From positions 186,001 through 250,000 of the forward strand of contig CM042011.1 of assembly GCA_023525715.1 (NCBI GenBank): a DNA stretch of 64,000 nt, read 5' to 3'. The translations under genes were made by a program, and so were the position numbers. This DNA comes from Cichorium intybus. Lineage: Eukaryota > Streptophyta > Magnoliopsida > Asterales > Asteraceae. Shown piece after piece: positions 47,643 through 58,741 of this stretch. The notes under the pieces were generated by a model. That model worked only from the letters and a program-made list of their open reading frames with translations, was not told the origin of the DNA and made no database searches. Each line of letters begins with the position of its first letter. Within the stretch, counting starts at the first letter, position 1.

Positions 47643-48403
47643 CATGACTTCAGTCAGGGGAATGGGTTGGTAGCTTAGGTTATGAATAAGATTTGCATAG
47701 GATTTTCATATGTATGGGTTCTAAAAAATAATATATCTACATCATTTAACCCATATTATACATACACATATTTGGGACAAGAATTACCTTCAAAAAAACA
47801 TTCTTAAGTAGGGCAAAATCAGTGATGTTTACATAAATAAGAAAAGATATGTCGTACAAAATAAATTTCAGCTCCTCTAGGTGTTATGGACACGCTGTCA
47901 GTGTCCAGTCCCCTTATAATGGATGCATATAACTTCTTGATGATTCTTAAATATATATATCTCATATTGATCCTTACCATTATTGAGCTTGGGGTCAGAG
48001 CTGGTTAAAGCAACAAGATTATGTCATATACCCAAGATTCTTAAAACCTTTTTAGAGCTCTGGAACCATGGTTGCAAGCATGATGCAAGCCACCTTAGTT
48101 GACTCTATAAGGCGAGAATTATACTTATTCTTTGCAACTATAGTTGTATTAATGGAGAAGCTTTAAAGAAAGCTTCCTCAATGGCTCGACTTTTCTTATC
48201 GTTTTGAGTATAATTTCCAAAGTATGATACCAATTAAGATAATTTGAATTATTGTTATCTATCGAAAGGATAGTTAGTATTGAAAATTTTGAACAACTGA
48301 AGTTTACATTTCTAGAGATTTATAAGACAAGAAAATTTATTAGTGATTTAATAATTATCTTTTATAAAATTAATTACTAAAAAAATGTTATAGGGTTGTG
48401 CTA
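47643..48403. other. Intergenic within the inverted-repeat complex
   Basis: No ORF or repeat recognised. The last 50 bp resume similarity with the right arm. Confidence 0.3.
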
Positions 48404-48406
48404 TAA

Positions 48407-48683
48407 GGCTACACGGAGTGGTGGCCAATGGGTTTTTGTGGGCCAGACTATAGTTGGCAGGCGTTGGCCATTTTGTAGGCAGTGGTGACCAATGGCCAAG
48501 GAAAAGAAAATAGGATGTTTTTTTGGCTGTTGGAGACAAAACTCAAGGTTGGCATCTCGCCAACCGGTCGGCGAGTGTGGATGTCGAGCAACATGGCGAG
48601 AGGAGACGGAATGACGTTGGCGAGAAGGAGTGGCTCGCCAAGGGACTTGGCGACCCCTTTGGCGAGCTTTACTCCGTGAAGCC
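48407..48683. mobile_element. Harbinger-type MITE, 277 bp
   Basis: Direct TAA target copies at 48404-48406 and 48684-48686. Ends GGCTACACGGAGT and ACTCCGTGAAGCC are inverted repeats with one mismatch. The interior is GC-rich with GGCGAG/CTCGCC words. Three-base TAA duplication and end type fit PIF/Harbinger. The homologous right arm near 50540 lacks it, giving a paralogous empty site. Confidence 0.85.
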
Positions 48684-48686
48684 TAA

Positions 48687-48826
48687 ATACCCCCATTATA
48701 TTTTGTACCCCTTGTCACCCATCAAATCAAAATGAGTTTAATTAAATTACTTTTTTAATCTATAAACCCCCCTGATTTGACTAGTTAATTTGTTTTATTT
48801 TATTTTTGTCTTTTGTTGTCTTTTCC

Positions 48827-48878
<52 letters not shown>
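48687..48878 (+). repeat. Left inner arm with TTA microsatellite
   Basis: Found inverted at about 50345-50545: shared AAATACCCCCATTA-like, AAACCCCCCTGATTTGACT and GTCTTTTG blocks, ending in (TTA)n at 48831-48878 opposite (TAA)n at 50342-50373. Confidence 0.75.
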
Positions 48879-49469
48879 GTTTTTAGAAAAATATAGTCGT
48901 TATGTTTATGATAATCGAATGCCACCTTTTTGTCATTTGAATTTATACAACCGTTTATAAATCAAGTGTTGTATGTAAAATTTATTTTTTGTAAAATCCT
49001 TCGGGTTATACTGTTTGTAGAAAATCAAAATTCACGTCATTTTTAGTCGAAAATTGTCATTCTCGATCCCCCGACCTAGTCGTAACCATCTTTGTTTGTC
49101 TAGGCTTATTGTTATTATTTATATTGTTATTTTTTATACATTCATTCGAATTTGACATAACTATTTTGAAATAATTTGGCATAATTTTATAAAATTATAA
49201 TCATCGTTCCTTGTGTCGTAATTACTTTAAAGAAACTATTGTTTATTGTTACTGAAATGTAAAAACTATAAAAGCTAAATTCATTATTAATTTTCTAATA
49301 ATAATAATAATAGTAAATTACACGAATGGTCGTATGGTTTGGGGGGATATTTGAGATTAAGCAACTGAAAATATGAAGACGTTTGACAGGAGAGAAAAAA
49401 ATAGGGAAAAAGATAAAGACGTTTGACAGGACAGAAATAAATAGGGGAAAAGACAAGAGAGAGATGAGG
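48879..49469. other. Spacer of the inverted repeat
   Basis: No gene. 49287-49350, with TAAATTACACGAATGGTC and GGTTTGGGG, recurs inverted at about 50290-50345, forming another inner pair around the hAT element. Confidence 0.5.
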
Positions 49470-50142
49470 TAGGGGTGGCAATTGGGTCGGGTTCGGGTTG
49501 GCGGGTCGCGGGTTGGCGGGTTGGCGGGTCAGAAAGGCCAACCCAAACACGACCCATATAAATATGCGGGTTGGCGGGTTGCGGGTTGGCGGGTTGACAG
49601 GTAACCCGGACACGACCCACGTAACCCGTTTAATTATATGGGTTGGCGGGTTGGCAGGTCAGATTCGGGTTCGTGGGTCATAAACGGGTTGGCAGGTCAT
49701 AAATGGGTTGACGGGTCATATACGGGTTCGTGGGTCATGACATCTATAAGCATAAAATTTTTAGAGAAAAACTATTTTAACACAACCCAAACTTCAAATA
49801 AACATATCCAAACAACTAACCATGTCCAATTAAACATATCCACGCAAAATAAACATATCCAAGCAAATTAAACCGGCAAAGTTATTTCATATTTCATCAA
49901 TTCCTTTTAATTTTTTTATTGTAGATAAAAAAAATGAAAAATAATAAATACATATATATATATACGGGTTGGCGGGTCAACCCGCAAACCCAACTAATGA
50001 CCCGAACACGACCCGTATAATAAACGGGTTGGCGGGTTGGCGGGTTAGCGGGTTGGCGGGTCAAAAAACTCAACCCAAACCCGTTTATTTTCGTGTCGGG
50101 TTCGTGTCGTGTCGCGGGTTGTGTCGAGTATTGCCACCCCTA
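49470..50142. mobile_element. hAT-type non-autonomous element, 673 bp, perfect TSD
   Basis: Perfect 13-bp terminal inverted repeats TAGGGGTGGCAAT and perfect 8-bp target duplications AGATGAGG (49462-49469 and 50143-50150). The subterminal regions are arrays of GGGTTGGCGGGTT words in direct and inverted orientation, so short repetitive ORFs here are not genes. Confidence 0.95.
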
Positions 50143-50341
50143 AGATGAGGTATTGAGTTTAATTAAAAGATAATAAATAAATATAAAAAAACTTTCTAAT
50201 GGCAACATAGTATTTTTACATATGCTAGGGACCAAATGTAAAATAAACCCAAAAGATAGAGACTTTCCGAGTTATAAAAAGAGTTAGGGATCAAACATGT
50301 AAATTACCCCAAACCACGGTGACAATTCGTGTAATTTAGTC

Positions 50342-50379
<38 letters not shown>

Positions 50380-50960
50380 CAAATCAAATACTATTAATAA
50401 AAGAAAAGTAAAAAACAAAAGTAAAACACAACCAACAAACAAAATAAGCAAAAGACAAAAAAAAAATCAAGTAAAAACAAAAAAAAAAGTCAAATAAGGG
50501 GGGTATAATTAGATAGTAGAGGGGTATGTATAGAATCACCCATGTTTTATCAAAGGCTAAGATTTATACGCGGTGAATCTTTATTATGAGTTACGAGAGC
50601 TTCATCTTATATATATTTTTATGAATGAAACAATCAAGATATAATGAAATATCTATTTTATTATAGTAAAAAGCATAAATACAATTAAATCTTCATATTC
50701 CTCCATCGAAAAACACAATAATCAGAGCAAATGTGATATATATTCGGAAAAGAAAAATTTAGGATCCACATGGAAAAGTTTGTCAAATGTGATGTTTTTA
50801 AAGGAAAAGAAAAATTTAGGGTCTTTTCGGAAAAAAATATAGGGTTTTTTTTCAGATTTTTTTTGCCGGAAGATGACCTGCAAAATCGGATAATAGGATT
50901 GAATTAAAATGTTTCTCCAAAATCTAGGTAAAAAAAAAAAAACTTTCTGTTTCAATCGAA
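50342..50960 (-). repeat. Right arm of the 4.5-kb inverted repeat
   Basis: Contiguous counterpart of left segments 46580-46990 and 48687-48878, in opposite orientation, starting with (TAA)n. It lacks both the 484-bp hAT and the 277-bp Harbinger insertions. Confidence 0.78.
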
Positions 50961-51820
50961 AAAATAAAAAACTATAAGGTTTTTTATTTATTGATAAACC
51001 CTTATAAAAATGGTATAAATTATTATATTGCTTTAATACTAACTATATTATGTATTTTCAAATTATTAACTTTGTAAGTGACGTTAAAATGTGTAAACTT
51101 TTTTGTGTATGTTAATTAGAAATTTACAAAAACATGAGCAAATTGACGTTAGATAAATTGCTTTGTTTGCCTATTGTATCATATGCATATGTAAGAGAGT
51201 TCATATTCCATATCTATAAAACTCATCTTTCAATTTCTTACATTTCATCCATATTTAGAAAACTAAACATGAAAGTACGTGTTTCATAGGTATTCGTTTT
51301 CATGTCTTGACGTAGGTAAATTGCTTTTGTTTGCTTATTTATATCAAATCATTTGCACAAAATCATAGGTGTATGTTATTATACAATTATATAAACCGAA
51401 ATATGGTTATTAACCATTCCATCAACAATTAACGATCTATTTGTAAGAGATACTGAAATTGTTTGAGTTTTCATCAACACTCCAAATTTCAAACATAAAA
51501 CGATGATATTGCAATCACTTGATATATAAACATATGACATTCTATTGGACAAGACATTCCAAGTTTTATAGTTAGTCAATTTCAATATTGCGTCCTATTT
51601 ATTAACCTTATTTCTTTTGTAAAATATGAACTAATGGATATCAACTAAGAATATGATTGTTTAAAAATATATATTTTATATTCTTTAAACTGTATTCATT
51701 CTTTAAGTACTCACATCAATATAGGTGATGTATAGTGAGGGTGGAAAAAAAATCAGTTAAGGGATTTGGGATGAGGCCTAACTCAAAAATGTAAAAATAG
51801 GCTCTGTTACAGTTCTATAA
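50961..51820. other. Intergenic, no gene identified
   Basis: AT-rich; short ORFs without support. Confidence 0.3.
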
Positions 51821-52431
51821 GAGTGGACGGAGTAAGCGTGGGTTCACATGAGTTCGGCTATTTGATGTCTTCGGTACTGACGGTACCGTTGGTACTACGG
51901 TGGTACCAATTTGAAGACTACACCATGATAGTCGGTTTCATGTGGCATGACTCAATCGTTTTGGATTGTTGGTTCCCCATCCCACCGAACCCACATATTA
52001 TATAAAAAAATTTTAATCTTTTAAAAATTACCCTCCTTTTTCCTATAAATACTACTTCATTATCCATTAAAAAATTCACATATTCACCATTTTATTTCGT
52101 ATTTAGGTTTTTTTTTCGAATTTAGGTTTTTTTTTTTTAAATTTTGTAACCGTGTGCTTTTAAATTTAATCTTATTTGGCTTTTTTAATCTTTTATTGCA
52201 TTTTACTATTATTTTGAATACTAAATTTAATGTTAAAATAATTTGTGTAATTAATTAATTAATTTTATAATAAAAAATATGATGTGGCATCGCAGGTTCG
52301 GTGGGTTCGATGAGAACTGCTTCCATAGGTGTGGGATGAAGTGGGACGGAAATATAGAAATGAGAGGAGAGAGAAAAAGCTGATGTGACAAGTGTGATGG
52401 ATGGGATAGGAATGATTTACTCCCCCCACCC
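51821..52431. mobile_element. Harbinger-type non-autonomous element, 611 bp
   Basis: Direct TAA copies at 51818-51820 and 52432-52434. Ends GAGTGGACGGAGTAA and TTACTCCCCCCACCC are inverted repeats (12 of 15). An internal CCTATAAATACTACTTC near 52040 with an ATTCAC-rich leader resembles the promoter region of Harbinger genes, so it may be a deletion derivative that kept a promoter. Confidence 0.8.
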
Positions 52432-52901
52432 TAAAGTGCGATCATTATACTGTCTACTTTTGAAGCCTAACTGGCTAAGGTATGGAGGACTCAAAGTGAC
52501 TAAAAAACTCGGTTATAGAGTTGTTTTTTATCCTTTGTTAACAATTTTATTGGTTAATAAACTTTACATGAAATTATCAAATGCCCCCTGTGGTTTACAG
52601 AAAGCCACAACTTTAGTCTAAATTTGCATTAAGCCATGTTTTCCCTATGGTTTCAAAATCTTGCGAACTTTGCCATTTTGTCTAACTCCATTTCTTTTTA
52701 AACGTTAAGTCAACTCGTTTCCCTCTCACACGAGGTTAAATACTTATGTTTCTTCTTGTTGCTAATCAAATCATAATAACGGGCCAGATTTACATAATCG
52801 ATCATTAATTACTAGTTACCATAGCACCCAAGAAACCCCGTTCATCTTCTTCCTCTATAATATCTTCAACCTTGTCCTTTATAGACAAATATTTTGTCAA
52901 C

Positions 52902-53402
52902 TGTTGAGAAATTTTGTGATGAATTGTTGTCTTATCCGAAGTCCAACCCATGAAGAAAACTCCGAAGTGAATAAACAAGAGAAGACACCGAAGTCTAAAG
53001 ACTCCGAAGTGCAATGCATAGAGGATCCGAAGTCCTTACAGTCTGTCATCTTGTCTTTTGTGTGCACGCGTATAGTACAATACGTGTTGCATGAATCTTC
53101 TATCCTATTGGCTAGTACACTGATAGGATATTCTCTGTAAAAGATGTACTATTGGTATCACTGATTCAGTATAAATATCAGTGATACCATACCGTGTCGA
53201 TTGTGAGATTATGAGATTAACTTACGAGAATCATACATCTCCAAGATAGAAAACCCATTGTAAAACCAAGTTCTAATCAAATCATTCGACACATGTTATT
53301 CATATTACTCTGTTCAATTAGCTTTGTTGCATTCTAATCGTGTGATTGATTGTGCTATTGATTACATATCTATATTAGTTCATCTAATTTCATATTTCAA
53401 CA
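52902..53402 (+). mobile_element. Copia-type LTR, 501 bp
   Basis: Begins TGTTGAGAAATTTTG and ends ATTTCAACA. TATA motif CAGTATAAATATCAGTG near 53168, with irregular CCGAAGT motifs upstream. It lies 5' of, and in the same orientation as, the copia pol remnant at 53640-54780, so it is probably that element's 5' LTR. No initiator-Met primer site follows directly. Confidence 0.65.
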
Positions 53403-53639
53403 CCCAACATCAACCCAATTATGTTATCTAAGTACAAGTTTTACACAATGGTGCATGATGTGGAGTGTTCGTGGTGAACATACCCAAACATACGTAAACA
53501 AGGCTTATGGTAAGTCTTTTTAAAACTTTAAATCACTTTTTCTCATCCATACCTAAGGTCTTTAGAGTATTCAACAAAGCAGGGAAGTAATTGAAGAATC
53601 CTGACATGTAAAAGAGCATGTCTCTACCAAAAAACCATT

Positions 53640-54780
53640 AACTTTTAATCAAATCCATCCTAATTTTCTAAAAGAACTCATTTAATCCCCCTATGAAGTT
53701 GAACATCCAATTGATACACATGATAATATTCCCATACTACACTCATATGCACCTTCAACTTTTGTTGAAATTCTAATACCAACTTACGTTGTCCTAATAG
53801 CTTCCCCTAAAGTTTCCCCAATAGCCTAAAATGACAACCTTGATCATGAATTTTCTAAGAACTTTCAAGATAATATAATGGATGATTTTTAATCCTTAAT
53901 TGAACCACCACTACAAATCAAGCTTCCATAATTCAAACACTCAAATGTTATCCCATTAACAGTTATTGGAAACATTGACACTAGTATACAAACCAAATTT
54001 CAAATTTCTAGCAACTTTTATTTATCAGTAATTGAACATAAAAGATCATATAATATTTCACAGACTCATGCTAGATAAAACCTATGCAAGATGAAATCAA
54101 TGAGTTTGAAAGGCACAATGTATAGACTTTAGTACCTATAGTAAATAAGGACATTATTGACACAAAATGAGTGTATATATACAAGCCATATAGATATTGT
54201 ATTGTAGTTAGAAATAAAGAATGGTTGGTAGCTCAAGGGCTTGACTATGATGAAACATTTGCACTAGTATACGATTGTTCATAGCATATTATTCATACAA
54301 AAGATTCAAACTTTATCAAATGAATATCTGGGCTGCCTTCCGACATGGTGATTTAAAAGAATAAGTTTTAACAACCACCTAGATTTGAAGATATATAGCA
54401 TCTTGATCATGTGTATAAACATGATAACGCTATCTAGGGCCTAAAGCAAGCTCTAAGCACTTGGTATGAGACATTCCACCCAATCTTTTGTAAAATGGCT
54501 ATACAAGAGGAAGTATTGTCAATACAGTTTTTACAAGAAGAAAAATACACTTATGTAACCGATATCCTCTTTGGATATAAAAAATCACAATCTATGCTTT
54601 AAATTTGGATCCATCATCGCTAAAAAATTTGAGATGAACATCATTGGTGAGATAAACTTCTTCATTGGTCTACAGGTAAAAAAAACTTCTGAAGGTATCT
54701 TCATTAATCAAAATAAGTATATCATTGAGATGTTTAAAATACCCCTTTTAATGATTTTCAACCTGCCAAAACCTCAATGC
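53640..54780 (+). pseudogene. Copia RT remnant
   Basis: Plus-strand similarity to Ty1/copia pol over several frames with stops. QTKFQISSNFYLSV and MQDEINEFERHNV lie before RT; then EWLVAQGLDYDETFALVY, GLKQALSTWYETF and, near 54620-54740, KFEMNIIGEINFFIGLQVKK, TSEGIFINQNKYIIEM. The catalytic YVDD region and gag are missing or unreadable. It is cut off at 54787 by a gypsy LTR. Confidence 0.8.
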
Positions 54781-54786
54781 CCACAA

Positions 54787-56155
54787 TGTAACACCCCAAT
54801 TTTTCATACAAGGCACACCCAAAAATTTCCATTTACCATACATCAAAAGAGGTTTCCTTCCACGTCAAACCACAACATACAAGATGTTATCATATACAAA
54901 GCATACATAAACATCCGAGTATTACAACTAACAAAATACACATGTCAGCTACAAAATGGGCAGTCTCTAAGTCTTCTATCTCTCAAGCCACATGCTTACC
55001 CTTATTACTGTTGGATTAGGTGTCTAAGCCATGACTAATAATTTGTATTTACCTAATTGATAGTAGCAAAGTCCATTTGGGTTGCCCTCATAGCTAGAGG
55101 TTTGGCAGAAATACCAGGAGAGAGAAAGATTGATTTATTATATGATTAATAAATCAATAGAAATAAAATAAATAGTTTATTAATATATTATGGTGATAAT
55201 ATATTAATTAGAAATTATATTAATTATTTAGAAATTAACCTGGAATTAATTGGAATTAATTTGGTGATTAATTTAATTAATTAAAGGTGCAGGGGCTAAA
55301 TTGTAATTATTCAATAGTTGAGTAAGTGACAATTTTGGCAGTAGGTGGTTGACGATTTTAAGGAAGGATTAATCCTTAAAATCGAAATTATATATTAGGA
55401 TAAATAGAGTTTGAATTGATAGATAAATGTTTATCTTATTTGAATTCAAGAAGATTTATCTTTAAAGGCTTATCTGCAACCACCTAGAAAACTATAAATA
55501 GGGAACCCCAGACCCTAGTTTTTCTATGCCATTTCGTTCTCATTCTTTCTCTAGATTTCGTCCCCCTCCTGATCCCTGGGTATCATCTCATTTGAGGCAG
55601 GACACGTGTGCTGCTTAGCTTCAAGATTAAACTAAAGGTTAGTTTTATTCTTTATTTCTTTTAGTTAATTTTTTATTTGGCCTTTAGGAATTAGTTACAT
55701 GTTCAAAGATAGAAAACATAGATCCAATCTAGGTTGCATGTGAACTTAGGGTTTTTAGTTCATAGATTTGTAGAAAACCTTTCAATTACTGCTATAAGGA
55801 CCTGGAAGGCAAGACACAACACAAACAACAAGCTTATAAAAGCTTAATGAGTAATCTCCCTGCTAGTCAAAACCACAAACATATATCAACATATTTAATG
55901 ATAACATACAATAATAAAATAACACCACATAATCTGCCTTTCGGTATACATTTAAGCTATTTAGTTTATTAGTCATGTCAGCTATTACTTACCAATCTAT
56001 CTCAGCTATAGGTTTGTCGACTATTTATAATCACATAAACAAGTACTCAACCACCAAGGCACATACACCAGCCACACAGACTATTAACTAGCCAGCAAGG
56101 CACATCCCCAGCCACATAGGCTATCACCCAACCATTAAGGCACACACATTATCCA
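54787..56155 (-). mobile_element. Gypsy-type LTR remnant, interrupted by a copia solo LTR
   Basis: Starts TGTAACACCCCAATTTTTC, the complement of a gypsy LTR 3' end (GGGGTGTTACA, as in the full element). It continues to 55008, is split by the copia LTR at 55009-55784, and resumes at 55790 (GCTATAAGGACCTGGAAGGC). AAGGCACA and CAGCCACA words repeat at about 56050-56150. The other end is not recognisable. Confidence 0.6.
55009..55784 (+). mobile_element. Solo copia LTR, 776 bp
   Basis: Begins TGTTGGATTAGGTGTC and ends in CA. Perfect 5-bp target duplications ATTAC (55004-55008 and 55785-55789). TATA motif CTATAAATAGGG near 55493. No internal region, so unequal LTR recombination is inferred. Confidence 0.88.
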
Positions 56156-56302
56156 TGATCAGCACACACATTTTGTATAGTATGAAGTAGTTCAATGACT
56201 TTGTATGCTAAATCTTGTTCATGTATTGCTAGTTGGGGGAATTTTGTGGTTCCCATTTTGGTTACGGTTACAGATCTGTGTGCGTGGATGGATTCAATGA
56301 CT
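56156..56302 (+). pseudogene. Possible LINE remnant, left piece
   Basis: Joins 58742-58860 when the hAT insertion is removed. The right piece reads MTSLWMLWSCRNNLVFGS, resembling the W..WxxRN region downstream of LINE reverse transcriptases. Weak. Confidence 0.3.
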
Positions 56303-56348
56303 TTGTCTAGTAGGGATGGCAAAAAATACCGAAACCGACAGGGAAAAC

Positions 56349-58135
56349 TGTAACATCCCAAAATTTTAGGGTAAAATTAAAAAAAATTTAAACGAACACT
56401 TCAATATAAGAAAAGCCACTTAATTAATTTTAATAAAATTCCATAACTTATAAGTTTAATGAAAACATCACAGGATTAACAAAAGTTAATGAAATCACAA
56501 CATAGCGGAACATCCATTCAAAAACAGTCCTCCAATGAAGCAGCACAGTGTATACACGTCACGCCTTGCCATCCAGGGTACCTGATGTACCTGAAACAGT
56601 AGTTTATATAGGGAAAGGGTAAGCACGGAGCTTAGTGAGTTCCTCAAAATACCATACGATCCATCACATAACATACAACACATCATAACTATTCATATGT
56701 CTGTGAGACTCGCGGGCTATCCCTGTTCCGCTGAAGACTCACGGGCAGTTCCCGTTCTGTCTTATCGCTCGCAGGCTTCTCCCGTTCCGTCTAATGACTC
56801 CCAGGCTATTCCCGTTCCGCCTATTGGCTCGCGGGCTATCCCGTTCCATCCACAAACAATCATTATCATAGCAATAATTCATACAATTACCATAACATGT
56901 AAGATCACCTTAGTCTAACATATCTTCCTTCCTACGCATGCAATATCACCTATAGTATAGTGAGAAGACTCACCTGATTATAGTTGACTATATCGTTTAT
57001 CTTTCTCGGCTTTGTATTTCCTTCAACTTTAACTGTTAACATAATAAGAAATCTATCATTTCTTAATCCTTAACTATATTATAGTCGCATCATTAAACCC
57101 TTCAATAATTCCAATATGATACTCCATGATTTATCAAGTAAAGAACGGCCAGGTAGAAGATTAGATGGGGTGGCAGGATCCTTTCAGCATTTTAGCCTTT
57201 CGGAAAATCCAACAACCAGATCCCAAGTAATCGGCCTAGTCACCGTCCTCGTAAGTAAATCAATCGGTATTATTTTCGGAAATTACGAATTGTTATAATA
57301 ACGACATTTTAAGGTTTTTGTTTACTATTGTTAGAAATGAGTATAATATAACATATGTTATACTTATTAAATATTCTACTTCTTAACAAAAACTATTTTA
57401 CAATACCTAATTAAGCTATAGAAAGGTTTGTAGTTACCTTATGACCAGTCGTCGAGATCTATAACTCCTTCGTTAGGCTTTTGAGCTTCCTTCCGCTCAC
57501 TTGCTTACACTCTAGTGCTTAGAAACCTCTATATATTGGATTGAGATTTAGTTGTGTGGTTTATGAGATGTTTTGAGGGGTATTTATACTTGAATTCTTG
57601 AATAAAAAATGGCATGACACTTTTGACAAAAGATTTTAATAATATAACTTTGTTGAAATTAATACCTTCTAGAATCAGTCTGTTCAAGACTGGTTTAGCC
57701 GACTTTAAACCCATGAAATTCACGTTTTTATTTGATATTCCAGAAATTTATCTCAATACCTTTCCAGGGATGTATTTTACGTATTTATACGATTTTTCTA
57801 TGATTTATTATGAATTTTTGAAAACAGACTATCTAATCTGTCAATTCCGGACTAATCAGTAAAGATTGCATTTTTTACCATAGATAATGTCATTTTCAAG
57901 CTTACTATTATTTTTGGTAATTGTACTAGACTCAATTTGTAAACTTTGTGCACTGGTTTGAGATCTAAACGATTTTCCTAGAATTATTTATGATTTTTCT
58001 AAAAACGACACAAAATACTGATTTTCATATGAAATTGTAACTAAAATTTTTCTTAGCTTTATAACTACCAAAAATCATATAATTCCTAACACTCTTATTT
58101 TAAGTATATGTTATAATCGGGATACGGGTCTTACA
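56349..58135 (-). mobile_element. Solo gypsy LTR, 1787 bp, nested in the hAT element
   Basis: Plus-strand ends TGTAACATCCC and GGGTCTTACA are the complement of a gypsy LTR with TGTAAGACCC...GGGATGTTACA ends, very like the full element at 5761. Perfect target duplications AAAAC (56344-56348 and 58136-58140). No internal region. Confidence 0.9.
56702..56850 (-). repeat. Minisatellite within the solo LTR
   Basis: Five imperfect units of about 30 bp, each with a GACTCGCGGGCTAT-like half and a CCCGTTCCG-like half. Confidence 0.85.
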
Positions 58136-58741
58136 AAAACAGAAAACCAAATCAACTGGGTAGGGTTCGAGGACAATAAACAGGGACGGGATGAGTACCG
58201 TGAAATACCGAAACGTTTTATCAGAGAGGGGGACGGGGACAATACTGATGATACTCGACCCGATTACCCGAATAACCGGCCTGATACCCGTGCCACTAGT
58301 TATTTAGAAATTACAATAAGTCAATCCCCCAAAACTGGAGTTATGACTCGTGAATCTTGATTCTAGAGTAGAACGAGTCAATTGAAAGCTTTGACCTAGA
58401 TCGCAGACTGCTAGACATCCAATGCTTTTATTGATATTTTGAATTCATTTGGACTTTAGAGCTAAAATTTCCTTTCTTTGTGTGTGATTGGATTTGATCA
58501 TGGTGTATAATGACTAATTGTTTATGTTACATAGTTATCACCGCGATAAAAATCACCCATTTAATTAACCGTTTATGTTAAATGGGGATACCCGTTTTCC
58601 AACGGTTTTACCCGATTACCGATGGAGATCCCCGATTAAATTACCACGATTTTTTAAGCGGAGACGGGGTCGTTTTTTTAACAGGGACGGGAGGACCAAT
58701 ACTCGGCCCGAAACCAGCCCATTGCTATCCTTATTGTCTAG

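Larger units (their letters stand above)
56311..58733. mobile_element. hAT-type element split by a solo LTR
   Basis: Perfect 8-bp target duplications TTGTCTAG (56303-56310 and 58734-58741). Ends TAGGGATGGCAA and TTGCTATCCTTA (10 of 12 inverted match). Without the solo LTR and its target duplication the element was about 631 bp. Interior has ACCGAAAC/GGGACGGG words. Non-autonomous hAT type. Confidence 0.9.

Noticed and set aside
49287..49683. Repetitive ORFs rich in Pro, Asn and Arg
   Set aside because: They lie in a hAT element and encode its GGGTTGGCGGGTT array.
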